A stretch of 64,000 bases of DNA from Bacteroidota bacterium (GTDB lineage: Bacteria; Bacteroidota; Bacteroidia; Cytophagales; Cyclobacteriaceae): positions 372,001 to 436,000 of the forward strand of contig VGMW01000001.1 of the NCBI GenBank assembly GCA_016866235.1, given 5' to 3'. The position numbers and the translations under genes are program-made. Shown here in pieces: positions 35,107 to 43,898 of the stretch (the stretch's first letter is position 1; each line of letters opens with the position of its first letter). Under the pieces are notes generated by a model. That model did not search any database, was not told where the DNA came from, and saw only the letters and a program-made list of their open reading frames with translations.

Positions 35107-35583
35107 ATGGCAAAGAAGGTATCCTATTACACCAAAGAAGGACTTGAGAAGCTCAAGTCGGAGTTGGCTCATTTAAAATCAAAGGGAAGGGCAGACATCG
35201 CCAGGCAGATTGCTGAGGCTCGTGATAAGGGCGATCTCAGTGAGAATGCTGAATATGATGCGGCCAAGGACGCGCAGGGATTGCTGGAAGCTAAAATTGC
35301 CCAATTGGAAGAAGTAGTGGGTAATGCCAGGCTTCTGGACGAATCTAAAGTCGATAAAGATGTGGTCTCCATCTTGTCACGGGTTACCATTAAGAATAAG
35401 AAGAACGGCGCAACTGTTACCTACCTATTGGTTTCAGAGGAGGAGGCCGATTTGAAGGCTGGAAAAATTTCTACCCAGAGTCCGATTGGCAAGGGGCTGT
35501 TGGGTAAGAAGAAAGGGGAATCGGCACTGATCAAGACGCCTGCAGGAGAAATTGAATTTGAGATCCTGGAAATTTCTGCCTGA
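35107..35583 (+). CDS. greA: Transcription elongation factor GreA
   Basis: 158 residues. GreA rescues backtracked RNA polymerase by stimulating transcript cleavage. The N-terminal coiled coil (KEGLEKLKSELAHLKSKGRADIARQIAEARDKGDLSENAEYDAAKD condensed) carries the acidic tip residues of DLSENAEYDAA, and the C-terminal FKBP-like domain has SPIGKGLLGKKKGE. Its stop is followed after one base by the HIT-protein start. Confidence 0.97.
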   Translation: MAKKVSYYTKEGLEKLKSELAHLKSKGRADIARQIAEARDKGDLSENAEYDAAKDAQGLLEAKIAQLEEVVGNARLLDESKVDKDVVSILSRVTIKNKKNGATVTYLLVSEEEADLKAGKISTQSPIGKGLLGKKKGESALIKTPAGEIEFEILEISA

Positions 35584-35584
35584 T

Positions 35585-35977
35585 ATGTCAAGCATCTTTT
35601 CAAAAATCATCAACGGTGAAATACCCGGTCACGTGGTTGCTGAGAATGAAAAATTTGTTGCCTTCCTGGACATTATGCCGCTTAAGGAGGGACATACGCT
35701 GGTGGTGCCAAAAAAGGAAACCGATTATATTTTTGATTTAAGTGATAATGATCTTTCTGAGATTCTGGTCTTTGCCAAGCGTGTCGCTGCTGCCATCCGA
35801 AAAACCTGTTCCTGTAAAAGAGTTGGCATCTCTGTGATCGGTTTGGAAGTGCCCCATGCACACGTTCATCTCGTACCCATAGATTCGGCAGACGATCTGA
35901 ATTTTACCCGTCCAAAACTCAAGCCATCCTCCGAGCAGCTGGCTGAAGTTGCCAAAAAAATCCGCGCTGCTCTTTAA
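35585..35977 (+). CDS. HIT-family nucleotide hydrolase/transferase
   Basis: 130 residues from ATG 35585. N-terminal SSIFSKIINGEIPGHVVAENEKFVAFLDIMP and the histidine triad PHAHVHLVPI identify an HIT protein of the HINT/Fhit group, which hydrolyses nucleoside phosphoramidates or similar nucleotides. It sits one base after greA, so they are probably one transcript. It converges on gpsA. Confidence 0.95.
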   Translation: MSSIFSKIINGEIPGHVVAENEKFVAFLDIMPLKEGHTLVVPKKETDYIFDLSDNDLSEILVFAKRVAAAIRKTCSCKRVGISVIGLEVPHAHVHLVPIDSADDLNFTRPKLKPSSEQLAEVAKKIRAAL

Positions 35978-35985
35978 GCTGTATT

Positions 35986-37047
35986 TCAGTGATCCAGAAA
36001 ATCGATATCCAAACTGAGCGGATATCGCATCAGGTACGATACCGCGTCCTGAACGGTGAGCTGTTCAAACAAAACTTTGTACACCGTTTCGGTGATTAAG
36101 GCGCGAACCTTATAAAATTCAGCACACTTGCGGGCGATTTTAACGGTGTTCACACCCTCAGCTACTTCATCCATTGATGAAAGAATTTCCTGAAGGTTCT
36201 CACCCTTTGCCAATCGATTGCCTACGGTAAAATTTCTACTGGATGGGCTGTTGCAGGTTGCGACCAGGTCTCCGATTCCGGCGACACCTAGAAAAGCTTT
36301 GGTGCTTCCGCCGAGCGCTCTGCCGAGATAGACCATTTCAACAGCTCCGCGGCTGATTAATAATCCTTTTGCGTTTTCACCATAACCAAGTCCATGGAGA
36401 GCTCCTGCTGCGATGGCGATCACATTTTTTAGAATTCCGGCAAACTCGACTCCAATCAGGTCATTGTTCTCGTAAACCTGAAAGCGATCACTTTTAAGTA
36501 GCCTTCTTCCGGTTTGAATCACTTCCTGAAAAGGACTGGCGATTACGGTTGCTCCGGGTTGTTTTTCGGAAAGTTCCCGGGAGAGGTTGGGGCCTGCCAG
36601 GCAACCTACCCTAACCACCACACTTTCTTCACGGATCACTTCACTCATGGTCTTTACCATGGTCCGATCCAGGTAGCGCATGCTTTCTACTGATTTACCA
36701 GTGGGAAGCTGCAGATCAAGTCCTTTTGTGCCGTGAATGAGCAGATGGTATGGTTTAAGGAAAGGAGACAGCTCTCTCATTAAATTTCTAAAACCCGATG
36801 AGGGCACGATGGGAAAGATCACATCACATTTTTCACCCACTTCCTGAAGGCTTGAAGTGATCTTAATGCGGTCGTGTAGTGGAATGTTGCGGCACAATCT
36901 TTCGCTTTGCATTTGTGCCGCCTTTTCCGGATCGCGGGTATATAAAAGCACGGGCTTACCTTCAGCAAGCATGTTTGCGATAACGGTGCCGAAATTGCCG
37001 GCACCAATTACACCGACCGGCTTATCAGATGTATCGCTCAAGATCAT
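35986..37047 (-). CDS. gpsA: Glycerol-3-phosphate dehydrogenase [NAD(P)+]
   Basis: 353 residues. Makes sn-glycerol 3-phosphate for phospholipids. NAD-binding VGVIGAGNFGTVIANMLA, active-site KNVIAIAAGALHGLGYGENAKGLLI and GVAGIGDLVATCNSPSSRNF are diagnostic. Its start lies 23 bases inside the end of the PlsB-like acyltransferase gene, whose substrate is the product of this enzyme, so the pair forms a coherent lipid-synthesis operon. Confidence 0.96.
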   Translation of the reverse strand: MILSDTSDKPVGVIGAGNFGTVIANMLAEGKPVLLYTRDPEKAAQMQSERLCRNIPLHDRIKITSSLQEVGEKCDVIFPIVPSSGFRNLMRELSPFLKPYHLLIHGTKGLDLQLPTGKSVESMRYLDRTMVKTMSEVIREESVVVRVGCLAGPNLSRELSEKQPGATVIASPFQEVIQTGRRLLKSDRFQVYENNDLIGVEFAGILKNVIAIAAGALHGLGYGENAKGLLISRGAVEMVYLGRALGGSTKAFLGVAGIGDLVATCNSPSSRNFTVGNRLAKGENLQEILSSMDEVAEGVNTVKIARKCAEFYKVRALITETVYKVLFEQLTVQDAVSYLMRYPLSLDIDFLDH

Positions 37048-38713
37048 ATCCTACCAGACGGTTGTGGTAATAATACAGCAGGTTCAGATCCTGGGTTACG
37101 ATGTTTCCGGCCTTGTTACGCAGCAAAGGCCTTTTTAGATGGAATATTCCAACGTTATCTATGCCTCTTCGGATTACTTCCTCAACTTCTCCTTTGAGGT
37201 GGCTGGCATAGTTGATTTTGTTTTTTTCCTTCAGGTTATAGATTTCCTTCCTTACTTTTTTGAAGGTTTCCCTGAATTGATCGTAAGGAATTTCAAAATC
37301 TTCCTCCGGAAGTCGCAGCAGTCCAAAAAGATCAAGCTTGGGGTGCATTCGTTGGAACATAACGAAGGCAATAAAGGCGACCAGGTGGCTTCCAAATACT
37401 CGATTGATTCGGTGATACTCGCCAACAATTTTAGTTGACAGCAATCGGGTGTATTCATTGTCCCGCTGTGGATCCTCCGTTATTTTTCCATTGCTTACAA
37501 AATAATCGCGGGCTTGTATGATTTGCTTTTTGGAATCAAGGCTATTTCCCTCTTCATCAACATAATTTCCAAGTACGTCAAGGGCTCTTCCGATCGACAC
37601 GGAAATGCTAGAGCCTGTTGTAGAGAATTTATAAATGAACTTGAGCAGTTCAAGGCTACCGTATTTTTCCTTTTCAGGGAAATAACGATCCTGGCCTTTG
37701 GACTGAAGATAATCCTCAATAAGGTCAGGTGCCTCCAGTACAAAATGATAGTTCAATGTAACCGGTACGATAAATATCTTCCTTGGGTTTTCTGATTGTT
37801 CCGAGTAGATGTGCCGCTGGGCTTCAACCGCTGTGCCCAGCAAACCCAGCTTTAATTGTTTCTCGATCATTCCTGATCTGGAACGGGTTCCTCCTGGAAA
37901 GAATAAACTGTGAGCTCCTTTTTGGATGGCCAGGTTGCTGTACATTTTCAGGGTTTCCAGGTAGGGCGCATTTTTTTTCCTGCGGTCTACTTTATAGGCC
38001 CCGAGACTGTTCATGAAGTATGCAAAAATTTTGATGTTGAACAGGTTTAGTCCTGCACCATAAATGAACGCGGGCAGTCCAAGGGAATGGATGACCCAAC
38101 CGATGAGCATAGAGTCGATGTTGCTGAAGTGGGTGGGAACAATGATGATTGTTCCTTTGCTGGCCAACTTTCTGAGCATCCTTACTTTGCCGACCACATG
38201 AATTTTATCGCGCAGCGTATACTGACTCCGAAAAAATGCTCCGAATTTTTTTATTCGTGCTCCATTAAGCAATCGTGCGAACCAGAATTCGGTGATTTCC
38301 CGCGCTAACCGATAATAGCTGGGTCGAAAGTCACCTGCGATTTCATTGGCATACCGATGTACAACCGTTTTTAATAGTGCTCGGGCTTGTTCAGGATCAT
38401 CATTTCCGTCTGTACTGAGTGCAGTGGTCTTTGCTTTTACATCAGACCAAAACTTGGGCTCATCTTTAGGATCGACACGCCAACGATTTCGCTTCAAGCG
38501 ATTTTGTTCCTTCAGTGCTGTTGATTCAAGTTCATCCAGAATCGCCTTTTTACCTGGTTTCGTAGTGACAATTCTGTCAACAGTTTTTTCAGCAACCTCC
38601 TCTATAAATGATTTACGTTGTTTGCTGAGTAGATATACAGGCCAATCCGGTATTTTCTCCAGGATCGGTTCGTAGCGTCTGTTCTTGTTCTTCTTTTCCT
38701 CTAGAATTTCCAT
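37025..38713 (-). CDS. PlsB-like glycerol-3-phosphate/lysophosphatidate acyltransferase
   Basis: 562 residues. Acyltransferase motifs appear in order: VPTHFSNIDSMLIGW (HX4D), AYKVDRRKKN, FPGGTRSRSGMIEK, and IVPVTLNYHFVLEAP, as in PlsB-type enzymes that acylate glycerol 3-phosphate. It is shorter than E. coli PlsB, with an N-terminal helical region and a ~200-residue C-terminal extension. Operon with gpsA fits phosphatidic acid synthesis. A near-consensus -7 word (TAACTTTA, 38733-38740) lies 20 bases upstream. Confidence 0.85.
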   Translation of the reverse strand: MEILEEKKNKNRRYEPILEKIPDWPVYLLSKQRKSFIEEVAEKTVDRIVTTKPGKKAILDELESTALKEQNRLKRNRWRVDPKDEPKFWSDVKAKTTALSTDGNDDPEQARALLKTVVHRYANEIAGDFRPSYYRLAREITEFWFARLLNGARIKKFGAFFRSQYTLRDKIHVVGKVRMLRKLASKGTIIIVPTHFSNIDSMLIGWVIHSLGLPAFIYGAGLNLFNIKIFAYFMNSLGAYKVDRRKKNAPYLETLKMYSNLAIQKGAHSLFFPGGTRSRSGMIEKQLKLGLLGTAVEAQRHIYSEQSENPRKIFIVPVTLNYHFVLEAPDLIEDYLQSKGQDRYFPEKEKYGSLELLKFIYKFSTTGSSISVSIGRALDVLGNYVDEEGNSLDSKKQIIQARDYFVSNGKITEDPQRDNEYTRLLSTKIVGEYHRINRVFGSHLVAFIAFVMFQRMHPKLDLFGLLRLPEEDFEIPYDQFRETFKKVRKEIYNLKEKNKINYASHLKGEVEEVIRRGIDNVGIFHLKRPLLRNKAGNIVTQDLNLLYYYHNRLVGYDLERYI

Positions 38714-38752
38714 CAGTGTTCGGAACGGACGCTAAAGTTAGGAATATTTCGA

Positions 38753-38992
38753 TCAAGGGTTTTTGAGTGCCTCGCGCATGACTTGGGCCATGTCATCAAA
38801 TCTTGAAAGGGCCTTATGAAGAAAATCATCTGAGAGGATCTCCTCAATCTGGTTTTCACCATAAAGATCGAGCTCACTTATTTTAAAGGTTTGCTCGAGG
38901 TTACCCAACTCGAGTTTAATGATGTATTTGTTGTTCCAGCTGAAGACTGAAATCCTTAAATCCCCGCGTTGAAGTTCCTTTACTACTCTCAT
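38753..38992 (-). CDS. Conserved small protein of unknown function
   Basis: 79 residues, soluble, acidic: MRVVKELQRGDLRISVFSWN, then strands YIIKLELGNLEQTFKI and a helical C-terminus with SRFDDMAQVMREAL. It resembles small Cytophagales proteins without assigned roles. It is followed by the PlsB-like gene 39 bases downstream on the same strand. Confidence 0.6.
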   Translation of the reverse strand: MRVVKELQRGDLRISVFSWNNKYIIKLELGNLEQTFKISELDLYGENQIEEILSDDFLHKALSRFDDMAQVMREALKNP

Positions 38993-39130
38993 ATTTTAAC
39001 TGGGGATGGGTTTTTAACCATCCACTCCGACGGGGAAAATTAACCATAAATTTCAGCTGAACAGGAAATGGCGATTGACTCAATAATTGCCATATTTACG
39101 ATCTATTAATTTAAGGTTTTTCGGCGCCAC

Positions 39131-42061
39131 GTGCTGTCCCTTCGACTAAAATTCATCTTTCTCCTTTGGCTTCCATTGTTAATGGGTGCCATGCAGGCTC
39201 ATGGTTCCCACCTTCGTGCCGGTGAGATAACTGCAAAGCGGATCAATTGTTCCCTGGAGTATGAGATTTGTATCACCGTATTCACAAACACCGCAACAAC
39301 CATTCGCTTTGGGGATGGTGTATTGGATTTTGGTGATGGAACTTTTTTCAGTCCTCCTCAAATTGAAAATACCGAACGTCCGGACCTTGGCCCCAATGTT
39401 GCAACAGTAACATTTTGTAAACGCCATACCTTTCCCGGACTAGGTCAGTATAAAATCAGTTACCTGGAACAAAATCGAAACGGCGGAATCCTCAACATGT
39501 TCGATTCTTTTAATACCACATTTTTTATTGAATCGGTCATCAACATTGATCCTTTTTTGGGTTGTGACAACACACCCTTTCTTTTGGTTCCTCCCGTTGA
39601 TAAAGCCTGTACAGGTGTGGCCTGGTTTCATAATCCAGGGGCCTATGATGTGGATGGCGACAGTCTTTCTTATGAACTCACTGTTCCAAAAAAAGAAAAA
39701 GACAAAGCAGTCATTGGCTATCTGGCCCCCAACGATAAAAGCTTTTACACGCAGGCTGGCATCAATTTTAATCAGGCAACCGAAGACGGTTCCGGTCCAC
39801 CGACTTTTGAAATAAATCCAGTCACCGGTACGCTTAAATGGGATTCGCCTGGGGCGCCTGGTGAATACAATGTTGCCTTCCTCATTCGACAATGGCGAAA
39901 AGTAAATGACACGTGGATTCAACTTGGTTATGTGACAAGGGATATGCAGATAATTGTGGAGGACTGCAACAACAAGCGACCTAAACTCGAAGTGCCTCCG
40001 GATGTTTGTGTTGAAGCCGGAGAAAAAATTCAGGCAGTTATTTTTGGTTCTGACCCTGATCTCAATGACGTTTCTATAGAGGTGTTCTCTGAAGTATTAA
40101 TTCTGGGCAGCAACCCAGCCACCTATTCTCCAAGGGATATTGTTCCTCCCATCTTACCGGTTCTGCAACCTACTTCACCCAACAAAGCTGAGCTTTCATT
40201 TACCTGGCAAACCGATTGTTCACATGTGAAACAGCAGCCTTATCAGATTGTTTTTAAAATCACCGATAACCCTAAAAATGGCGGTGCTAAGCTTGTGGAA
40301 TTTAAAACCTGGAACATCACCGTTGTTGCGCCTGCGCCTAAATGGGACAAGGCAGCGGTGAATGGGGGTAATGTGGATCTCTCCTGGAAAAATTATACCT
40401 GTTCTGAGGATGCTGTCTCTATGGAAGTATGGCGAAGGGTAGATTCCCAGCCCTTTACCCCGCCTGATTGTGTTACGGGTATTCCCGAATCACTGGGCTA
40501 TACAAAGGTCGTAACGCTTCCCATCGGTCAGACAAAATTTAAGGACACCTTCGAGGGCTCAGGTGTTCCCTCCGGCGCGCTGGTGTGCTACCGTCTCGTT
40601 GCAGTCTATCCTTCTTCTTTTGGCAATACGGGGATAGGGGCGTCAAGCTATGCCTCAACTGAAATCTGCGTCGGCCCGGTTCCAGCCGATGAACCGGTAA
40701 TTACCCGCGCCAACATAGATGCTACCGGACTTACCAATGGTCAGGTAACGGTTAATTGGAGAAGTCCATTCGATCTGGATAAATCACGATTTGCGCAGCC
40801 CTATTTATATGATGTTTTCAGGGCAGAAGGATTTGCAGGAACATCCGGCATCACTAAAATCACCACCCAGAAAACTGCTGACTCGGTTTTTGTAGATAAA
40901 AATCTCAACACTCAGGAAAAGGTGTATAACTACCGGGTGGTGTTGTATGATAATAAAGGAGTTGTTATCGATACCTCAGCAGCGGCATCTACGGTGAGGC
41001 TGGAGGCTAAACCCCTGTTCAGAAAAATTGAATTATCCTGGACAGCCAATGTGCCTTGGTCACTAAGATCTCCAGATTACCCGCGGCATTTGATTTACCG
41101 TTCGACCGGAAATGGACCATTTGTTTTGATTGATTCAGTGCTGATTAGTCAGAGTTTGCTCAAATATGTAGACGAGGGGAAATACAAAAACCAACCGCTT
41201 ACCGAAACGGAAACCTATTGTTACCGAGTGTTAACCCGTGGTGCTTATGGAAATCCAAAATTGGATGAGCCTCTGTTAAATTTTAGTCAGGTTTCCTGTG
41301 CACAGCCAAACGATAATAAACCTCCCTGTACACCAGAATTGGCTATTCAGCTAACTACGTGTGAAGATTACTTCAAATTGAATGGGTGTGCGTCGAACCT
41401 TTTCAGCAATACCCTAACCTGGAAAAGACCTGCAGACCCGGAATGTAGGGCCGATATCCAGTATTATCGGGTTTATTTTAGTTCTAAAATCAAATCCGAT
41501 ACAGCAGATTTTCAATTGCTGAAAGATAATTTAACCGATACGGTATTTGTGGATGAAGGTCTTCCTTCGTTTGCCCGTTGTTACCGTATTACAGCAGTGG
41601 ACCGTTCTGGAAATGAGAGCCTGTATAGTGAGGAAGTGTGTAACGACAACTGCCCGAATTATAGTCTACCGAATGTTTTCACGCCAGGAAACGGGGACGA
41701 CTGCAATGACTTGTTCAGTGCTTTTAGTGATCGGTTGTTTACCTCAGACAACAAACGACTGCGGTGCGGCAACATTGAACTCACTCAGGAGGCTCAACGT
41801 CAGATTAATTCGACTTGTCCACGTTTTGTTTTGAATGTCGATTTTACGGTTGTCAACCGCTGGGGTAAAGAGGTGTTCAATTATAGTTCCGGAGGGGAAA
41901 AATCAATTTATATAGACTGGGATGGTAAGGACAACAACGGAAATGAACTGGCTTCAGGTGTTTATTTTTATCTGGCGACCGTAACGTTTAACACACTCGA
42001 TCCTGCACAAAGTATTAAGACGCTTAAAGGTTGGGTTCATCTGATTCGCTCTGATCCATGA
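39131..42061 (+). CDS. Large surface protein with type B T9SS sorting domain
   Basis: 976 residues from GTG. Signal LSLRLKFIFLLWLPLLMGAMQAHG is followed by SHLRAGEITAKRI, PKD-like beta domains (ITVFTNTATTIRFGD, LDFGDGTFF), cadherin-like and fibronectin-type-III-like repeats with paired Cys, and the gliding-motility C-terminal domain: LPNVFTPGNGDDCNDLF, VVNRWGKEVFNY, DWDGKDNNGNELASGVYFYL. This C-terminal domain directs secretion through the type IX system and attachment to the surface. No enzyme motif, so adhesion is likely. The stop overlaps the next start (ATGA). Confidence 0.9.
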   Translation: MLSLRLKFIFLLWLPLLMGAMQAHGSHLRAGEITAKRINCSLEYEICITVFTNTATTIRFGDGVLDFGDGTFFSPPQIENTERPDLGPNVATVTFCKRHTFPGLGQYKISYLEQNRNGGILNMFDSFNTTFFIESVINIDPFLGCDNTPFLLVPPVDKACTGVAWFHNPGAYDVDGDSLSYELTVPKKEKDKAVIGYLAPNDKSFYTQAGINFNQATEDGSGPPTFEINPVTGTLKWDSPGAPGEYNVAFLIRQWRKVNDTWIQLGYVTRDMQIIVEDCNNKRPKLEVPPDVCVEAGEKIQAVIFGSDPDLNDVSIEVFSEVLILGSNPATYSPRDIVPPILPVLQPTSPNKAELSFTWQTDCSHVKQQPYQIVFKITDNPKNGGAKLVEFKTWNITVVAPAPKWDKAAVNGGNVDLSWKNYTCSEDAVSMEVWRRVDSQPFTPPDCVTGIPESLGYTKVVTLPIGQTKFKDTFEGSGVPSGALVCYRLVAVYPSSFGNTGIGASSYASTEICVGPVPADEPVITRANIDATGLTNGQVTVNWRSPFDLDKSRFAQPYLYDVFRAEGFAGTSGITKITTQKTADSVFVDKNLNTQEKVYNYRVVLYDNKGVVIDTSAAASTVRLEAKPLFRKIELSWTANVPWSLRSPDYPRHLIYRSTGNGPFVLIDSVLISQSLLKYVDEGKYKNQPLTETETYCYRVLTRGAYGNPKLDEPLLNFSQVSCAQPNDNKPPCTPELAIQLTTCEDYFKLNGCASNLFSNTLTWKRPADPECRADIQYYRVYFSSKIKSDTADFQLLKDNLTDTVFVDEGLPSFARCYRITAVDRSGNESLYSEEVCNDNCPNYSLPNVFTPGNGDDCNDLFSAFSDRLFTSDNKRLRCGNIELTQEAQRQINSTCPRFVLNVDFTVVNRWGKEVFNYSSGGEKSIYIDWDGKDNNGNELASGVYFYLATVTFNTLDPAQSIKTLKGWVHLIRSDP

Positions 42062-42474
42062 TGGTTCCGGAAACGGAAAAGCATCCGGTGGTTTTATTCG
42101 ATGGTGTCTGCAATCTTTGCAGTGGCACGGTCAAATTCATTATCAAACGCGATCGTGATGGATTGTTTCGATTTGCATCCTTGCAGTCTGAAGTTGGAGT
42201 CCAACTGTTGATCAATGCTGGTTTGGATCCAGGCCAATTAGACTCTATTGTTTTGTGTTGGGGAAAGAAGCATTATTTTAAATCAGGCGCAGTCCTCAGG
42301 ATATTGCGACAACTGAATTTTCCGTGGCCAATGTTTTATGTCGGCGTACTCATTCCTGCTTTTATCAGGGATGGAATTTATGATCTGGTTGGCAGGAACC
42401 GCTATAGGTGGTTTGGAAAAACTGATTCCTGCAGGCTGCCCACCCCCGGAATTCATCAGCGATTTCTTTCCTAA
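42058..42474 (+). CDS. DCC-family (DUF393) thiol-disulfide oxidoreductase-like protein
   Basis: 138 residues. VVLFDGVCNLCSGTVKFIIKRD carries the DxxCxxC motif of the DCC family, followed by FRFASLQSEVG and a C-terminal YDLVGRNRYRWFGK, all typical. Members are predicted thiol oxidoreductases; substrates are not defined. Translationally coupled to the T9SS protein upstream by an ATGA overlap, which may be coincidental. Confidence 0.9.
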   Translation: MMVPETEKHPVVLFDGVCNLCSGTVKFIIKRDRDGLFRFASLQSEVGVQLLINAGLDPGQLDSIVLCWGKKHYFKSGAVLRILRQLNFPWPMFYVGVLIPAFIRDGIYDLVGRNRYRWFGKTDSCRLPTPGIHQRFLS

Positions 42475-42488
42475 AGGTTCAGAAGGTT

Positions 42489-42496
42489 TAATTTTG
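42489..42496 (+). promoter_or_regulatory. Possible -7 box (TAATTTTG) for fabD
   Basis: TAATTTTG matches TAnnTTTG 18 bases before the fabD ATG, with no TTG at the -33 spacing. Confidence 0.35.
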
Positions 42497-42513
42497 AAAC
42501 AAATTATTTCATT

Positions 42514-43389
42514 ATGAAGGCTTACGTTTTTCCGGGCCAGGGAGCTCAGTTTACGGGAATGGGCAAGGATCTGTACGACCAACGTCCTGCAGCAAAAGAT
42601 TTAATGGAACAGGCAAACGATGTTCTTGGTTTCCGGCTTACAGATATCATGTTCAATGGAACCGCCGACGAATTGAGGCAAACCAAAGTCACCCAGCCTG
42701 CTGTCTTCCTGCATTCGGTGGCCGTTGCGCTAACCGCTGATCAGTTCAGCCCTGATATGGTGGCAGGCCACTCGCTGGGTGAATTCTCTGCCTTGGTATG
42801 TAACGGGGTACTTGATTTTTCGGATGGACTCCGATTGGTTTCCATGCGTGCACAAGCCATGCAAAAGGCTTGTGAGCTTGAGCCATCAACCATGGCGGCT
42901 GTCCTTGGACTTTCGGATGAAGTGGTGGATGAAATTTGTCGTTCCATTGTTGGTGAGGTGGTGGTTGCTGCCAATTTCAACTGCCCAGGTCAATTGGTGA
43001 TCAGTGGTTCCATCAAAGGCGTAGATGAAGCCTGCATAAAACTTAAGGCTGCAGGTGCGAAACGTGCCCTTACCCTGCAGGTTGGAGGCGCTTTCCATTC
43101 GCCCCTCATGGCACCTGCGCGGGAGGAACTCTCAGCTGCTATTGCGCAGACTAAATTTTCTTCTGCCCGCTGTCCTGTCTATCAAAACGTAAACGCATCA
43201 CCATCCACCAATCCTGAGGAAATAAAAAAGAATTTGATTGAACAGCTCACCGCACCGGTTCGTTGGACGAAATCTGTTCAAAATATGGTGAAGGATGGGG
43301 CAAAAGAATTTATTGAATGTGGACCTGGAAAGGTTTTGCAAGGACTGGTTGCAAAAATTGAACCCTCGGTTGCTGTCTCCGGACTATAA
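42514..43389 (+). CDS. fabD: Malonyl-CoA:ACP transacylase
   Basis: 291 residues. Loads malonyl groups on acyl carrier protein for fatty-acid synthesis. N-terminal FPGQGAQFTGMGKDLYD, catalytic GHSLGEFSAL (Ser nucleophile), FHSPLM (catalytic His), and PVYQNVNASPSTNPEEI are diagnostic. The end overlaps the convergent folK by six bases. Confidence 0.98.
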   Translation: MKAYVFPGQGAQFTGMGKDLYDQRPAAKDLMEQANDVLGFRLTDIMFNGTADELRQTKVTQPAVFLHSVAVALTADQFSPDMVAGHSLGEFSALVCNGVLDFSDGLRLVSMRAQAMQKACELEPSTMAAVLGLSDEVVDEICRSIVGEVVVAANFNCPGQLVISGSIKGVDEACIKLKAAGAKRALTLQVGGAFHSPLMAPAREELSAAIAQTKFSSARCPVYQNVNASPSTNPEEIKKNLIEQLTAPVRWTKSVQNMVKDGAKEFIECGPGKVLQGLVAKIEPSVAVSGL

Positions 43390-43869
43390 ATCAACCTTAG
43401 ACACACCAAGGTTATCCTTACATTGATCCAGCAAATGTTGAATGGTAACCCTCGAACCGGGTATTATCAGGTTGGGATTGAGTTCGCATAAAGGGATAAG
43501 TGCAAATCTTCTTTCGGCTATTCTTGGGTGGGGGATGATCAACTCACTGGATTGGATTTCCAGGGTTCCATAGATCAGGATATCGATATCGATCAATCTG
43601 CTTCCCCATTGTTCGGAGGGGGTTCTGCCCAGCTCTTTCTCTATTGCTTTGAGTTGGGTTAACAACTGGGTGGGAATTAAGGAGGTTTCCAGCATCAGGG
43701 CCTGATTCAAAAATGTTGGTTGGGATGACAATCCCCACGGTTCTGTTTCATAAATCGAGCTAACCCCAGTTATTTCACCTAGATTTTTCAACGCTTGAAT
43801 GGCATTTTGAAGGTTGTTCACCCTGTTTCCTAAGTTGGTTCCGATGAGCAGGTACGCGGTTGCCGTCAT
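43384..43869 (-). CDS. folK: 2-amino-4-hydroxy-6-hydroxymethyldihydropteridine diphosphokinase
   Basis: 161 residues. Pyrophosphorylates the pterin precursor in folate synthesis. LLIGTNLGNRVNNLQNAI, YETEPWGLSSQPTFLNQAL, LIDIDILIYG and IPHPRIAERRFALIPLCEL are the HPPK signatures. The start codon is 29 bases from the divergent sppA start. Confidence 0.96.
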   Translation of the reverse strand: MTATAYLLIGTNLGNRVNNLQNAIQALKNLGEITGVSSIYETEPWGLSSQPTFLNQALMLETSLIPTQLLTQLKAIEKELGRTPSEQWGSRLIDIDILIYGTLEIQSSELIIPHPRIAERRFALIPLCELNPNLIIPGSRVTIQHLLDQCKDNLGVSKVDL

Positions 43870-43873
43870 TTGT

Positions 43874-43881
43874 TAATTTTG
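43874..43881 (+). promoter_or_regulatory. -7 promoter box (TAATTTTG) for sppA
   Basis: TAATTTTG lies inside the 29-base folK-sppA gap, 18 bases before the sppA ATG. Any -33 element would lie within folK; no TTG at standard spacing was found. Confidence 0.42.
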
Positions 43882-43898
43882 AAGCCTGTTTTCAGCCT